Assembly: GCF_027920805.1 (NCBI RefSeq)
Contig: NZ_JANWOI010000001.1
Location: forward strand, 434,001 to 498,000
Direction: 5' to 3'
Source: Govania unica
GTDB lineage: Bacteria; Pseudomonadota; Alphaproteobacteria; Sphingomonadales; Govanellaceae
Length of the DNA: 64,000 bases
Each line of letters begins with the position of its first letter. Positions within the stretch are counted from its first letter, which is position 1. Positions 9,281 to 19,280 of the stretch are shown here, piece after piece. Made by a program: the position numbers and the translations under genes. The notes under the pieces are model-generated. The model did no database searches and was not told where the DNA came from. It saw nothing but the letters and a program-made list of their open reading frames with translations.

Positions 9281-9709
9281 ATGTCGCTTAAAATTCGTCT
9301 CGCTCGTGGTGGTGCCAAGAAGCGTCCGTACTACCGCATCGTTGTTGCTGATTCGCACAGCCCGCGCGATGGCCGCTTTCTTGAAAAGATCGGCACCTAC
9401 AACCCGGTTCTGCCGAAAGACGGCGGCAATCGCGTAGTCCTCGACACCGAGCGTGCTGCTCATTGGCTGTCGCAGGGCGCGATCCCGACCGATCGTGTGG
9501 CGCGTTTCTTTGACGCTGCTGGCCTTCTGACCCGCACCGCACGCAGCAACCCGAACAAGGGCAAGCCGGGCGCGAAGGCTATGGAGCGCAAGGAAGCTGC
9601 TGAAGCCGCTGCCGCTGCAGTCGTTGCTGCCGCCGCCGCTGCTGCCGAAGCTGCCGCCGCTCCGGCTGCTGCACCGGCTGAAGATGCCGCTGAAGGCGCT
9701 GCTGAATAA
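9281..9709 (+). CDS. rpsP: 30S ribosomal protein S16 with Ala-rich tail
   Basis: S16 is a small-subunit assembly protein. Residues 1-85 are the conserved core ([20 protein letters not shown], later GTYNP and the TDRVARF block). After that there is an extension of about 55 residues almost wholly Ala/Glu/Pro, longer than the E. coli protein (82 aa) but common in Alphaproteobacteria. A ribosome site (GAAAGGAAT, 9268-9276) precedes the ATG. It lies 57 bases after ffh and 22 before rimM. Confidence 0.96.
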   Translation: MSLKIRLARGGAKKRPYYRIVVADSHSPRDGRFLEKIGTYNPVLPKDGGNRVVLDTERAAHWLSQGAIPTDRVARFFDAAGLLTRTARSNPNKGKPGAKAMERKEAAEAAAAAVVAAAAAAAEAAAAPAAAPAEDAAEGAAE

Positions 9710-9731
9710 TTCTAACGGATAAGGCTTGAGA

Positions 9732-10292
9732 ATGACCGATCGCCGCACGCATGTTGACCCTGGGCCTGACTGGGTCTGTCTGGGTCAGGTTACGGGCGCG
9801 ATCGGGGTCCGTGGCGAGATCAGGGTCAAGTCCTTTACGACGGACCCGAAATCGTTGCAGTCCTATGGGGCGCTTACGGTTCTGCCGGGCGGCGAGACCA
9901 TGGATTTCAAGCTGTTGCGGGTGGTGAAGGACGGGCTCGCCATGCGGGCCGAGGGTGTCACCGACCGTGATGCGGCGGAAGCGCTGCGGGGCAAGCGGCT
10001 TTATGTGCCGCGGGCCCGGCTGCCGGAACCGGACGAGGATGATTTCTACCATGCCGACCTCATCGGCCTTCGGGTCGAGGATGCGGCGGGGCAGGAATTG
10101 GGTCATATCCGGGCGGTGCATGATTTCGGCGCGGGCGATGTTCTTGATGTGGCGGCTGTGGCCGGGGGGCAGGGCTTTATGCTGCCCTTCACTCGGGAGG
10201 CTGTGACGCTTGTGGATATCAAGGGGGGGCGGATCGTTGCCGTACCACCCGAGCCCGCGACGGAAGATGACCGGCCGGAGCCTGAGGAATGA
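9732..10292 (+). CDS. rimM: Ribosome maturation factor RimM
   Basis: RimM helps maturation of the 30S head and binds S19. It has the N-terminal RimM domain ([21 protein letters not shown]) and a C-terminal PRC-barrel (about residues 95-170, with [13 protein letters not shown]). The ATG at 9732 is preferred over a TTG six bases earlier. The end overlaps the start of trmD by four bases (ATGA), suggesting translational coupling. Confidence 0.94.
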   Translation: MTDRRTHVDPGPDWVCLGQVTGAIGVRGEIRVKSFTTDPKSLQSYGALTVLPGGETMDFKLLRVVKDGLAMRAEGVTDRDAAEALRGKRLYVPRARLPEPDEDDFYHADLIGLRVEDAAGQELGHIRAVHDFGAGDVLDVAAVAGGQGFMLPFTREAVTLVDIKGGRIVAVPPEPATEDDRPEPEE

Positions 10293-11032
10293 GCGGGGAT
10301 CCGGACCGGCGGCCGTGGACGGCGCAGGTCCTGACCTTGTTTCCGGAGATGTTTCCGGGGCCTCTCGGGATGTCTTTGGCGGGTAAAGCGCTCGAAAAAG
10401 ACATTTGGGGGCTTGAAACGCTGGACATTCGCGGTTTCGCGCGCGATAAACACCGCATTGTCGACGACACCCCTTCGGGTGGCGGCGCAGGTATGGTGAT
10501 GCGGGCCGATGTGCTTGCAGCTGCCATTGATACGGCCCGGCAGGGTCGCCCCGATCAGGTGGGGCGGGAAGCCTGGCCGCTGATTTACTTCTCGCCGCGT
10601 GGGCGGGTGATGGATCAGGCGCTGATGCGGACGCTCATGGCGGGCGAGGGGGTGACCCTCATCTGCGGGCGCTTTGAAGGGGTCGATGAACGGCTTCTTG
10701 AAGGGCGGGCGGTCGTTGAAGTCAGTCTTGGCGATTTCGTCCTTTCGGGCGGCGAAATCGCGGCCATGGCCTTGATCGATGCCGTGGTGCGTCTGTTGCC
10801 AGGAGTAGTTGGCGCGGCCGAGACCCTGTCTGAAGAAAGTTTCGAAGAGGGTCTTCTTGAATACCCTCACTACACCCGGCCCCAGATTTGGGAGGGTCGG
10901 GAAATCCCGGAGGTTCTGACCTCGGGGAACCACGGCAAAATTCGCGCCTGGCGGCGGGAGCAAGCCGAACGATTGACGCGGGAACGGCGTCCAGATCTGT
11001 GGGCTCGATATCGGGCAGGCAAGTCGGATTAG
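10289..11032 (+). CDS. trmD: tRNA (guanine-37-N1)-methyltransferase TrmD
   Basis: TrmD makes m1G37 in tRNAs and prevents +1 frameshifting. The 247 residues start [17 protein letters not shown] and contain the SPOUT-knot signatures [12 protein letters not shown] and [13 protein letters not shown] plus the YPHYTRP block of the C-terminal domain. It sits in the classical rpsP-rimM-trmD-rplS order, overlapping rimM by four bases. Confidence 0.97.
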   Translation: MSGDPDRRPWTAQVLTLFPEMFPGPLGMSLAGKALEKDIWGLETLDIRGFARDKHRIVDDTPSGGGAGMVMRADVLAAAIDTARQGRPDQVGREAWPLIYFSPRGRVMDQALMRTLMAGEGVTLICGRFEGVDERLLEGRAVVEVSLGDFVLSGGEIAAMALIDAVVRLLPGVVGAAETLSEESFEEGLLEYPHYTRPQIWEGREIPEVLTSGNHGKIRAWRREQAERLTRERRPDLWARYRAGKSD

Positions 11033-11101
11033 TTTCCTTGAAACAACTGATGGACCGGCCACGGCCGGGATCACGCAACAAGAATTGAAAAGGTCAAACA
11101 G

Positions 11102-11488
11102 ATGAACACGATCCAGAAGCTTGAAGCTCAGGAAGTTGCCAGACTCGTCGCCACCAAGCCGGTCCCGGATTTTGCACCGGGCGATACGCTCAAGGTGTGG
11201 GTGAAGGTGGTTGAAGGCACCCGTGAACGTCTGCAGGCCTTTGAAGGCGTCTGCATCGCCCGTGGCGGCGCCAGCATCAATGCGGCCTTCACGGTCCGCA
11301 AGATCTCGTTCGGCGAAGGTGTTGAGCGCGTATTCCCGCTGTACGCTCCGACCGTCGACAAGATCGAAGTTCTGCGTCGCGGCCGTGTTCGTCGCGCCAA
11401 GCTTTACTATCTTCGTGGCCTTACCGGCAAACGCGCTCGAATTACCGAGAAAAAGGATTATCGCGCCGCCGGAACGGGTGAGAAATAA
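11102..11488 (+). CDS. rplS: 50S ribosomal protein L19
   Basis: L19 sits at the 30S-50S interface. The 128 residues include the typical [26 protein letters not shown] and [17 protein letters not shown] blocks. A site AAAAGG precedes the ATG. It ends the ffh-rpsP-rimM-trmD-rplS group and is followed by a terminator hairpin. Confidence 0.97.
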   Translation: MNTIQKLEAQEVARLVATKPVPDFAPGDTLKVWVKVVEGTRERLQAFEGVCIARGGASINAAFTVRKISFGEGVERVFPLYAPTVDKIEVLRRGRVRRAKLYYLRGLTGKRARITEKKDYRAAGTGEK

Positions 11489-11580
11489 GACCCTTTTCGG
11501 ACGGCATCGCCGCCCGGAGAGAGTCTGCTTATACGTCCGGGGGGCGGCCCAGCGCGGGTCGCGGCCCTTCCAGTTAGGTG

Positions 11581-11615
11581 AGGTCCGGGACCCCGTAGGG
11601 GGTGCCGGACCTTTT
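11581..11615 (+). terminator. Rho-independent terminator after rplS
   Basis: Stem AGGTCCGG (11581-11588) pairs with CCGGACCT (11605-11612); ACCCC/GGGGT inside extends it with one mismatch, and a short T run follows. It separates the ribosomal group from the leu operon. Confidence 0.8.
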
Positions 11616-11691
11616 CGTGTAAGTGAACGACTGCATAAGTAACGGTGGCGATCCCATATAAGAACCAATGGGGATTATGAGGAGAGTGACG

Positions 11692-13113
11692 ATGACTGGA
11701 CAAAACGCAAAGGCCCGGACGCTCTATGACAAGATCTGGGACAGTCATGTGGTCAGTGCGGATCAGGACGGCACGACCACCATTTATATCGATCGCCATC
11801 TTGTGCATGAGGTGACGAGCCCGCAGGCGTTCGAAGGATTGAAACTGGCCGGACGTAAAGTGCGCCGCCCTGACGTGACGCTGGCCATGCCGGACCATAA
11901 CGTGCCGACGACTGCGGATCGGGCGACCCGTATCGACGATCCCGAATCGCGCACGCAGCTTGATGCCCTTGAAGCGAACTGTAAGGAATTTGGCGTTCCC
12001 TATGTGCCCATGCTCGACGCCCGTCAGGGGATTGTGCATGTGACCGGGCCGGAGCAGGGCTTCACGCTGCCGGGCGCGACCATCGTTTGTGGTGACAGCC
12101 ATACGGCGACCCATGGCGCCTTTGGCTCGCTGGCCTTTGGCATCGGCACGTCGGAAGTTGAACATGTGCTGGCGACCCAGACGCTCATTCTGACACGTGC
12201 GAAGAATATGCTGGTGCGGGTCGAAGGCGAGCTTGGCGCGGGCGTGACCGCGAAAGACGTGGTGCTGGCCATTATCGGCAGGATCGGCACCGCAGGCGGC
12301 ACCGGTCATGTGATTGAATTCGCCGGGTCGGCCATTCGCGGGCTCAGCATGGAAGGCCGCATGACGGTCTGCAACATGGCCATCGAAGGTGGTGCGCGGG
12401 CCGGGCTTGTGGCTCCGGACGACACTACGTTTGAGTATGTGAAGGGCCGTCCCTACAGCCCGAAGGGTGCCGTTTACGAACAAGCGGTCCATTATTGGCG
12501 CACGCTTCAGACCGATGAGGGGGCGCATTTCGACAAGATCGTCGAGCTTCGGGCCGAGGATATCGTGCCGCAAGTGACCTGGGGCACAAGCCCCGAGGAC
12601 GTGTTGCCGATCACTGGTCTCGTGCCCAATCCCGAAGATACCGCGGACGAGGTCAAACGCGCTTCGATCAGCCGCGCCCTGACCTATATGGGTCTGACGG
12701 CGGGCATGAAGCTTGAGGACGTGAAGATCGATCGCGTGTTCATCGGCTCCTGCACCAACAGCCGGATCGAGGATCTGCGCGCGGCGGCCAAGATCGTTCA
12801 GGGCAAGCATGTGGCGTCTCATGTGGGCGCCATGGTGGTTCCGGGCTCGGGCCTCGTGAAACTGCAGGCCGAGGAAGAGGGACTTGACCAGATCTTCCTC
12901 GATGCCGGTTTTGAATGGCGTGAGCCGGGCTGTTCCATGTGTCTTGCCATGAACCCCGACAAGCTTGAGCCGGGCGAGCGTTGCGCCTCGACCTCGAACC
13001 GCAATTTCGAAGGTCGTCAGGGGGCTGGCGGACGCACCCATCTGATGAGCCCGGCCATGGCGGCGGCTGCGGCCATCACAGGGCATCTGACTGACGTGCG
13101 GCAGTTCGGCTAA
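11692..13113 (+). CDS. leuC: 3-isopropylmalate dehydratase large subunit
   Basis: LeuC with LeuD isomerises 2- to 3-isopropylmalate in leucine synthesis. The 473 residues carry the [4Fe-4S] ligands Cys354 (GSCTNSR), Cys414 and Cys417 (GCSMC), and the substrate-binding block [13 protein letters not shown]. The ATG at 11692 has GGAGAG at 11681-11686; the frame opens earlier at 11668 without such support. leuD follows 18 bases later. Confidence 0.97.
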   Translation: MTGQNAKARTLYDKIWDSHVVSADQDGTTTIYIDRHLVHEVTSPQAFEGLKLAGRKVRRPDVTLAMPDHNVPTTADRATRIDDPESRTQLDALEANCKEFGVPYVPMLDARQGIVHVTGPEQGFTLPGATIVCGDSHTATHGAFGSLAFGIGTSEVEHVLATQTLILTRAKNMLVRVEGELGAGVTAKDVVLAIIGRIGTAGGTGHVIEFAGSAIRGLSMEGRMTVCNMAIEGGARAGLVAPDDTTFEYVKGRPYSPKGAVYEQAVHYWRTLQTDEGAHFDKIVELRAEDIVPQVTWGTSPEDVLPITGLVPNPEDTADEVKRASISRALTYMGLTAGMKLEDVKIDRVFIGSCTNSRIEDLRAAAKIVQGKHVASHVGAMVVPGSGLVKLQAEEEGLDQIFLDAGFEWREPGCSMCLAMNPDKLEPGERCASTSNRNFEGRQGAGGRTHLMSPAMAAAAAITGHLTDVRQFG

Positions 13114-13131
13114 GACCAGGGAGAACGGAAA

Positions 13132-13746
13132 ATGGAAAAGTTCACGACGATTACCGGCATTGCCGCACCGCTCCCCATGGTCAATATCGATACCGATATG
13201 ATCATCCCGAAGCAGTACCTGAAAACCATCAAGCGCTCGGGCCTCGGCAAGGGGGCGTTTCATGACATGCGCTATGACGAAAACGGCGATCCGCGTCCTG
13301 ATTTCGTGCTGAATAAAGAGCCCTATACCAAGGCGCAGATCCTGGTGACCGGGGCTAATTTCGGCTGCGGATCAAGCCGGGAGCATGCGCCTTGGGCCAT
13401 TCTGGACCTGGGCATCCGCTGCGTCATCGCACCAAGCTTTGCCGATATTTTCTACAGCAACTGCTTCAAGAACGGCATTCTGCCGATCGTCGTGCCGCAG
13501 GATATCATCGACAAGCTGTTGGATGATGCCGGACGCGGGGCCAATGCCATCATCACCGTCGATCTGGAAAATCAGGAAATCTCGGGCCCCGACGGCGGGC
13601 GCGTGCATTTCGAGATTGATCCGTTCCGCAAGCATTGCCTGCTGAATGGGCTCGACGATATCGGCATCACGCTTGAGCATGCGGGCGATATCGACAGTTA
13701 TGAAAACCGTCAAAAGACGGATCAGCCCTGGATGGTTCGGGGCTAA
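13132..13746 (+). CDS. leuD: 3-isopropylmalate dehydratase small subunit
   Basis: Small subunit of isopropylmalate isomerase, 204 residues, the usual length. It has the swivel-domain motifs [33 protein letters not shown] and the [14 protein letters not shown] block. It starts after a GGGAGAA ribosome site, 18 bases behind leuC, and is followed after 17 bases by leuB. Confidence 0.97.
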   Translation: MEKFTTITGIAAPLPMVNIDTDMIIPKQYLKTIKRSGLGKGAFHDMRYDENGDPRPDFVLNKEPYTKAQILVTGANFGCGSSREHAPWAILDLGIRCVIAPSFADIFYSNCFKNGILPIVVPQDIIDKLLDDAGRGANAIITVDLENQEISGPDGGRVHFEIDPFRKHCLLNGLDDIGITLEHAGDIDSYENRQKTDQPWMVRG

Positions 13747-13763
13747 AGGGGAAAGCGCGTAAC

Positions 13764-14870
13764 ATGGCATATACTATTCTGATCGTTGCCGGCGACGGCA
13801 TTGGCCCGGAAGTCATGGGCGAAGTGCGGCGGGTGATTGACTGGCTCGGGGCCCATCGCGGCTTTGATGCCGAGGTGTCCGAGGATCTTGTCGGCGGCTG
13901 TTCCTATGACCAGCATGGCGTTCCGGCGACCGACGCGATGATTGAAAAGGCCAAGGCGGCGGATGCGATCTTGCTTGGCGCCGTGGGTGGTCCGAAATGG
14001 ACCGCCACGTCTTATGACAAGCGCCCGGAAGCGGGATTGTTACGGCTCCGTAAGGATCTTGAGCTGTTTGCCAACCTGCGCCCGGCCATTTGCTTTGCGC
14101 CGCTTGTGGACGCGTCGAGCCTGAAGCGGGAGCTTGTGGAAGGTCTTGATCTGCTGTTCGTGCGCGAACTGACCGGCGGGGTCTATTTCGGTGAGCCGCG
14201 CGGGATCGAGGTTCTGGCCGACGGCAGCCGCCGTGGGGTCAATACCCAGGTTTATACCACCGAGGAAATCCGCCGCGTCGCCCGCATCGCCTTTGAACTC
14301 GCGGGCAAGCGTCAGGGCAAGGTGACCTCGGCCGAGAAATCGAACGTCATGGAATCGGGCCTGCTGTGGCGCGAGGAAGTGACCGAGGTTCATAAGGACT
14401 TCCCGGAAATCAAGCTTGACCACATGCTGGCGGACAATTGCGCCATGCAGCTGGTGCGCGCGCCGAAGCAGTTCGATGTGATCGTGACGGACAATCTGTT
14501 CGGGGATATCCTGTCGGACGAGGCGGCCATGTTGACGGGCTCGCTCGGCATGTTGCCGTCGGCGTCGCTTGGGGCGGCGGACGCGTCCGGTCGCCGGGCC
14601 GCGCTTTACGAGCCGATTCATGGCAGCGCGCCGGATATTGCCGGCAAGGGCGTGGCCAATCCGATCGCCAGCATTCTTAGTTTGGCCATGGCGCTGCGCT
14701 ATTCCTTCGATCGCGGGGCCGATGCTGATCTGGTTGAGCAGGCGGTTGAACAGGTTCTGACTGATGGCATTCGCACCGGCGACATCATGCAGCCGGGCAA
14801 GACCCAGGTCGGCAGCAAAGGCATGGGTGACGCCATTCTGGCGGCAATGGCAGTGCTTGCAGGCAAATAA
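13764..14870 (+). CDS. leuB: 3-isopropylmalate dehydrogenase
   Basis: LeuB oxidatively decarboxylates 3-isopropylmalate with NAD+. The 368 residues start with the cofactor-side motif AGDGIGPEV, contain [14 protein letters not shown] and [14 protein letters not shown], and end with the NAD-binding [18 protein letters not shown] block. It is third in the leuCDB-asd run. Confidence 0.97.
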   Translation: MAYTILIVAGDGIGPEVMGEVRRVIDWLGAHRGFDAEVSEDLVGGCSYDQHGVPATDAMIEKAKAADAILLGAVGGPKWTATSYDKRPEAGLLRLRKDLELFANLRPAICFAPLVDASSLKRELVEGLDLLFVRELTGGVYFGEPRGIEVLADGSRRGVNTQVYTTEEIRRVARIAFELAGKRQGKVTSAEKSNVMESGLLWREEVTEVHKDFPEIKLDHMLADNCAMQLVRAPKQFDVIVTDNLFGDILSDEAAMLTGSLGMLPSASLGAADASGRRAALYEPIHGSAPDIAGKGVANPIASILSLAMALRYSFDRGADADLVEQAVEQVLTDGIRTGDIMQPGKTQVGSKGMGDAILAAMAVLAGK

Positions 14871-14914
14871 GTAGAAAATTCAATATTTAACGCAGAGACT
14901 ATCTGGAGATAACA

Positions 14915-15937
14915 ATGGGATATCGTGTGGCAGTGATCGGCGCTACGGGCAACGTAGGCCGCGAAATGTTGAACATTCTGGCCGAGCGCCAGTTTCCGGC
15001 CGATGAAGTGATCGCGCTCGCCTCGCGGCGCTCGCTCGGTCAGGAAGTGACCTTTGGTGACAAGACGCTGAAGGTGAAGGCCCTGGAAGATTTCGACTTC
15101 ACCGGCGTCGATATCGCCTTGATGTCGGCGGGCTCGGGCCCGGCCAAGGAATGGTCGGCGAAGATCGCTGAAAAGGGCTGCGTCGTCATCGACAACAGCT
15201 CCTATTTCCGCATGGATAAGGACGTGCCGCTGATCGTGCCGGAAGTGAACGCCGACGCCATCGCCGGTTACACCAAAAAGGGCATCATCGCCAACCCGAA
15301 CTGCTCGACCGCGCAGATGGTAGTGGCGCTGAAGCCGCTTCATGATGTGGCAAAGATCAAGCGCGTTGTCGTTTCGACCTATCAGTCGGTGTCGGGCGCG
15401 GGCCATGAGGCCATGGATGAGCTGTTCACCCAGACCAAGCGCATCTATACGAACGAGGAACTGGCACCGAAAAAGTTCCCGAAGCAGATCGCGTTCAACG
15501 TGATCCCGCATATCGATACGTTCATGGATGACGGCTACACCAAGGAAGAATGGAAGATGGCCGCCGAAACCATGAAGATCATGGATCCGGACATTCTGGT
15601 CACCGCAACCTGCGTGCGTGTGCCGGTGTTCGTCGGCCATTCGGAATCGCTCAATATCGAATTCGAAAAGCCGATCAGCGAAGATCAGGCCCGTGAAATC
15701 CTGCGCTCCGCCCCGGGCTGCATGGTCATCGACAAGCGCGAAGCTGGTGGTTACATGACCCCGGTTGAATGCGTCGGCGATTACGCCACCTTCATCAGCC
15801 GCATCCGCAAGGATCCGACGGTGCCGCATGGTCTTGCCATGTGGGTGGTGTCGGACAATCTCCGCAAGGGCGCGGCCCTCAACACGGTGCAGATCGCCGA
15901 GACGCTGATCAATCGCTTCCTGAAAAAGGCAGCTTGA
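14915..15937 (+). CDS. asd: Aspartate-semialdehyde dehydrogenase
   Basis: Asd reduces aspartyl phosphate to the semialdehyde, the branch point for lysine/DAP, threonine and methionine. The 340 residues include the NADP loop GATGNVGREM and the catalytic Cys130 in NPNCSTAQM, followed by GAGHEAMDEL. A GGAGATAAC site precedes the ATG. It is downstream of leuB by 44 bases and upstream of a strong terminator, so it likely ends the leu transcript. Confidence 0.96.
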   Translation: MGYRVAVIGATGNVGREMLNILAERQFPADEVIALASRRSLGQEVTFGDKTLKVKALEDFDFTGVDIALMSAGSGPAKEWSAKIAEKGCVVIDNSSYFRMDKDVPLIVPEVNADAIAGYTKKGIIANPNCSTAQMVVALKPLHDVAKIKRVVVSTYQSVSGAGHEAMDELFTQTKRIYTNEELAPKKFPKQIAFNVIPHIDTFMDDGYTKEEWKMAAETMKIMDPDILVTATCVRVPVFVGHSESLNIEFEKPISEDQAREILRSAPGCMVIDKREAGGYMTPVECVGDYATFISRIRKDPTVPHGLAMWVVSDNLRKGAALNTVQIAETLINRFLKKAA

Positions 15938-15960
15938 GTCTATTACCCTAAGGGGTGACG

Positions 15961-15991
15961 AAACGGCCGGAGGAGACTCCGGCCGTTTTTT
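15961..15991 (+). terminator. Strong Rho-independent terminator after asd
   Basis: AAA, stem CGGCCGGAG (15964-15972), loop GAGA, stem CTCCGGCCG (15977-15985), then six T. The flanking A run makes it potentially bidirectional. Confidence 0.92.
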
Positions 15992-16098
15992 GTTGGCTCA
16001 TGCGCGCCTTGGTTGTCCGAACAACTTGAGTCCTGCCCGGGGCGCGCTATAGTGCGGTGCAACAACCACAAATGATCAGCATCCCGAGGAGGTCCGCC

Positions 16099-16977
16099 AT
16101 GGCTCGTATCGCTCGCCCCCGCCGTTCTGTTCTTTACATGCCGGGGTCGAATACCCGTGCCCTGGAAAAGGCCAAGACGCTCGCCGCCGACGTGCTCATT
16201 CTCGATCTGGAGGATGCGGTGTCGCCGGAGGCGAAGCTTGAGGCGCGGGCCAATGTCTGCGCGGCAGTTCAGGCAGGCGGCTTTGGCGGGCGCGAGTTGC
16301 TGATCCGGGTCAATGGTTTCGACACCCCATGGGGGCATGACGACATCCGCGCGGCGGCGGCGGCGCAGCCCCACGGCATTCTGCTGCCGAAGGTCGAGTC
16401 GGCGGCGAGCGTGCGGGCTGCCGAAAAAATTATGATCGAGGGCGGGGCCGGGCCGGACGTGGGCCTCTGGTGCATGATGGAGACGCCGCGCGGGATCCTG
16501 CGGGCCGAGGAAATCGCCGGGGCGACGCCGCGTCTTCATGGCTTTGTCATGGGGACGTCGGATCTCGCCAAGGATCTTCACGCTCATCACACGGCCATGC
16601 GGCTGCCCATGCTGCCGTCGCTGGCCATCTGCCTGCTGGCGGCGCGGGCCGAGGGGCTGGCGATCGTTGATGGTGTTTACCTTGACCTCAAGGATGATGA
16701 GGGCTTCCGGCTGTCCTGCCAGCAGGGGCTTGAGCTTGGGTTTGACGGCAAGACGCTCATTCATCCCAATCAGATCGCGGGGGCCAATGAGCTGTTTGCG
16801 CCGTCCCCGGCCGATATCGACCTCGCCCGCAAATTCATCGCCGGGTTCGAGGCGGCGAAAGCCGAGGGCAAGGGCGTGGCCGTGGTTGACGGCAAGCTCG
16901 TGGAGGCGCTTCATGTGGAGAACGCCCGTCGTCTTGTGTCCCTGTCGGACGCCATTGCTGCTTTGGCGCAGGAGTAG
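16099..16977 (+). CDS. HpcH/HpaI aldolase / citrate lyase family: malyl-CoA lyase or thioesterase-like
   Basis: A CoA-ester lyase of the CitE superfamily, 292 residues, starting RRSVLYMPGSNTRALEKA and with LILDLEDAV, LLPKVESA, METPRG and MGTSDLAKDL, which hold the Mg2+ and CoA-ester ligands in the family. The length and motifs fit the malyl-CoA lyase/(3S)-malyl-CoA thioesterase branch rather than the citrate lyase subunit, since no citDF partners are present. The ATG at 16099 follows GAGGAGGT. The next gene, six bases on, is a mesaconyl-CoA hydratase-like protein, which supports a C4/C5 acyl-CoA role. The exact reaction is inferred. Confidence 0.82.
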   Translation: MARIARPRRSVLYMPGSNTRALEKAKTLAADVLILDLEDAVSPEAKLEARANVCAAVQAGGFGGRELLIRVNGFDTPWGHDDIRAAAAAQPHGILLPKVESAASVRAAEKIMIEGGAGPDVGLWCMMETPRGILRAEEIAGATPRLHGFVMGTSDLAKDLHAHHTAMRLPMLPSLAICLLAARAEGLAIVDGVYLDLKDDEGFRLSCQQGLELGFDGKTLIHPNQIAGANELFAPSPADIDLARKFIAGFEAAKAEGKGVAVVDGKLVEALHVENARRLVSLSDAIAALAQE

Positions 16978-16982
16978 GGGTC

Positions 16983-18032
16983 ATGAAAAATCTGGCCGGC
17001 AATTTCTTTGAAGATTTTCGTATCGGGCAGGATATCCGCCATGCCACGCCACGCACGCTGACGGCCGGGGATGTGAGCCTTTATATCGCCCTTTACGGCT
17101 CCCGTTTCGCGCCGCAGTCGTCGGAGGAATTCGCGCGTGAGCTTGGGCTCCGGGCGGCGCCGATCGATGATCTTCTGACCTTTCATATGGTGTTCGGCAA
17201 GACGGTGCCGGACCTTTCCCTGAATGCGGTGGCCAATCTCGGCTATGCCGACGGGCGGTTTTTGCGGCCGGTTTTTGTGGGCGACACCCTGAGCACCACG
17301 AGCAAGGTGATCGGTCTCAAGGAAAATTCAAACCGCAAGTCGGGCAATGTCTATGTGCGTTCGACCGGGCGTAACCAGCATGGCGAAATCGTGCTTGATT
17401 ATGTGCGCTGGGTGATGGTTAAAAAGCGCGACGAGAGCGCGCTTGTGGCTGAAACACTGGTGCCCGATCTGCCGCATCACGTGACGGTCGACCGGCTGGT
17501 GGTGCCGGACGGGCTCGATATGCGGCTTTATGACGCCGAACTCGCCGGGTCGCCGTTCTTCTGGGATGATTATGTCGCGGGTGAGAAGATCGACCATGTG
17601 GACGGCATCACCATGGAGGCCGCCGACCATATGCTGGCGACGCGGCTTTATCAGAATACGGCGCGGGTGCATTTCAACCTCCATGTGGAGCGCGGCGGCC
17701 GGTTGGGCGAGCGCATCGTATATGGCGGCCATGTGATCAGTCTGGCGCGGGCCTTGAGTTTCAATGGCTTGGGAAATGCGGTCTTCATCGCTGCACTCAA
17801 TGGCGGGCGTCATGTGGCGCCTTGCGTGGCCGGGGACACGGTCTATGCCTGGAGCGAAGTGCTTGATAAGGCAGAACTTCCGGGGCGGACGGATGTAGGG
17901 GCCTTGCGGCTGCGGCTGGTGGCTTTGAAAAATGAGCCGTCGACGGGGTTTCTCGACCGTATGGCTGATGGGGGTTATCATCCGTCGGTGGTGCTGGATC
18001 TGGATTACTGGGCGCTGTTGCCAAGGCGCTAG
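16983..18032 (+). CDS. MaoC-family dehydratase, mesaconyl-CoA hydratase-like
   Basis: 349 residues with a tandem hot-dog fold: an N-terminal half (about 5-155) and a C-terminal half (about 180-340), opening GNFFEDFRIGQDIRHATPRT. Length and layout match mesaconyl-C1-CoA hydratase (beta-methylmalyl-CoA dehydratase) of the ethylmalonyl-CoA pathway, which works with malyl-CoA lyase. It starts six bases after the lyase-like gene, so the two form an operon. No other ethylmalonyl-CoA pathway gene is in the window, so another enoyl-CoA substrate cannot be excluded. Confidence 0.8.
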   Translation: MKNLAGNFFEDFRIGQDIRHATPRTLTAGDVSLYIALYGSRFAPQSSEEFARELGLRAAPIDDLLTFHMVFGKTVPDLSLNAVANLGYADGRFLRPVFVGDTLSTTSKVIGLKENSNRKSGNVYVRSTGRNQHGEIVLDYVRWVMVKKRDESALVAETLVPDLPHHVTVDRLVVPDGLDMRLYDAELAGSPFFWDDYVAGEKIDHVDGITMEAADHMLATRLYQNTARVHFNLHVERGGRLGERIVYGGHVISLARALSFNGLGNAVFIAALNGGRHVAPCVAGDTVYAWSEVLDKAELPGRTDVGALRLRLVALKNEPSTGFLDRMADGGYHPSVVLDLDYWALLPRR

Positions 18033-18048
18033 GGGCGGGGCCTCAGAC

Positions 18049-18143
18049 GTCATCGCGAGCCGCGTAAGCGGCGTGGCGATCCAGGGCCTTGGTTAGTTTC
18101 GGGGCGGTAGGGCTGGATTGCTTCGGCTGCGCCTCGCAATGAC
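18049..18143. repeat. Type-1 palindromic repeat pair, copy A
   Basis: Two units in inverted orientation: GTCATCGCGAG...GGCGATCCAG (18049-18084) and CTGGATTGC...CTCGCAATGAC (18113-18143) with a 28-base spacer. Each unit can fold on itself (ATCGC/GCGAT outer stem, GCCGC/GCGGC inner stem). Related pairs lie at 21996-22083, 48696-48780 and 49093-49178. Confidence 0.85.
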
Positions 18144-18183
18144 GGTGGTTTGGTGGGTGGTATTGGTGGGTTCGTCTTCAGTT

Positions 18184-18266
18184 GTCATTGCCGGGCTTGA
18201 CCCGGCAATCCATGGTGCTGGCGTTCCTGTGTTTCCGTGGATTACCGGGTCAAGCCCGGTAATGAC
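18184..18266. repeat. Type-2 palindromic repeat pair, copy B
   Basis: GTCATTGCCGGGCTTGACCC... and its inverted partner ...GGGTCAAGCCCGGTAATGAC form a long imperfect palindrome, also enclosing CCATG/CGTGG. The same core occurs at 21941-21973. Repeats of this look are known to me as dispersed in alphaproteobacterial genomes. Confidence 0.8.
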
Positions 18267-18491
18267 AATGGAGTAGTGTGGGGATCCCTGTCCCCACGGT
18301 GTCAACACAGCAAAATCAAACACTGTTTTGCGCAATTTTCGGCCTGTGTCGCGGCGGGGATGGGAAAGTGTCTTGCCCTATCGGGATGAAGTGACTAAAA
18401 ACTGGGTCCATTGATCGGCGCCTGTCCGATGCTGTCTGCTGTGCGGCGGCATCATGTGGGACGGACGGGCATGGAATAGAGAGGATTCCCG

Positions 18492-18887
18492 ATGGCGAAG
18501 CCGAACCGGCCTTTGTCTCCTCACCTTCAGGTTTATCGTTGGGGGCTCCATATGGTGCTCTCCATTTTGCATCGTGCGACCGGCGTCGCCCTGGGTGTGG
18601 GCACCTTGTTGCTCGCCTGGTGGCTGATTTCGCTGGCGAGCGGGCCGGAAGCCTTCGCTCAGGCGCAATCCTGCCTTTCGAGCTGGCTCGGCCGGCTGGT
18701 GTTGTTCGGCTTCACCTGGGCGCTTATGCTGCATTTGTGCAATGGCATCCGTCATCTTGTCTGGGATACCGGGCAGGGCTATGACCTTGACGCCGTGCGG
18801 GTGAGCAACTTCGTCGTCCTCGGCGGGTCCGTCGTGCTGACGCTTGCAGCCTGGATATTCGCCTATTGCATGTTGGGGGGAGCCTGA
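18492..18887 (+). CDS. sdhC: Succinate dehydrogenase cytochrome b556 subunit
   Basis: SdhC is a haem b membrane anchor of complex II. The 131 residues begin RPLSPHLQVYRWGLHMVLSI and have three membrane helices; LMLHLCNGIRHLVWDTG in the second half contains the conserved His of the haem/quinone site. An AGAGAGGA site precedes the ATG. sdhD follows after three bases. Confidence 0.95.
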   Translation: MAKPNRPLSPHLQVYRWGLHMVLSILHRATGVALGVGTLLLAWWLISLASGPEAFAQAQSCLSSWLGRLVLFGFTWALMLHLCNGIRHLVWDTGQGYDLDAVRVSNFVVLGGSVVLTLAAWIFAYCMLGGA

Positions 18888-18890
18888 GCC

Positions 18891-19271
18891 ATGAGCCTCA
18901 GAACAGCTTTGGGCCGCGTGCGCGGCCTTGGATCGGCGAAAGACGGCACCCATCACTGGTGGATGCAGCGCGTCACCGCTGTGGCGCTTATTCCGCTCAC
19001 GGTCTGGATCGTTGCCTCTCTGGTGGCGCTCGTGGGTGCGGATTATGAAACCGTGCGGACCTGGATGGCCATGCCGCTTGTGGCGATCCTGTTCATTCTG
19101 TTCCTCGCCACCGGGCTTTACCATCTGCGCCTCGGCATTCAGGTGGTGATCGAAGATTACGTGCATAGCGAAGGCGTCAAGATCGTGAGCATGATGGCTC
19201 TGACCTTTGCCTGTGTGCTGGTTGCTGCGGCGTCTATTTTCGCCGTCCTCAAGATCGCGTTCCAAGGATAA
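18891..19271 (+). CDS. sdhD: Succinate dehydrogenase membrane anchor subunit
   Basis: Second hydrophobic anchor of complex II, 126 residues, three membrane helices. The start RGLGSAKDGTHHWWMQRVTA and the GLYHLRLGIQVVIEDYVHSE block, with the haem-ligand region, are typical of alphaproteobacterial SdhD. It lies between sdhC (3 bases) and sdhA (9 bases). Confidence 0.95.
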   Translation: MSLRTALGRVRGLGSAKDGTHHWWMQRVTAVALIPLTVWIVASLVALVGADYETVRTWMAMPLVAILFILFLATGLYHLRLGIQVVIEDYVHSEGVKIVSMMALTFACVLVAAASIFAVLKIAFQG

Positions 19272-19280
19272 GGACATCCC

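Larger units (their letters stand above)
18033..18491. other. Intergenic region with two palindromic repeats, upstream of sdhC
   Basis: No gene is seen. It holds one copy of each repeat family described separately (18049-18143 and 18184-18266). The remaining stretch before sdhC probably carries the promoter, but no convincing -35/-10 pair could be picked out. Confidence 0.7.

Noticed and set aside
10103-11668. 521-codon leftward open frame opposite trmD and rplS
   Set aside because: Antisense shadow of conserved ribosome-related genes running through a terminator; not coding.
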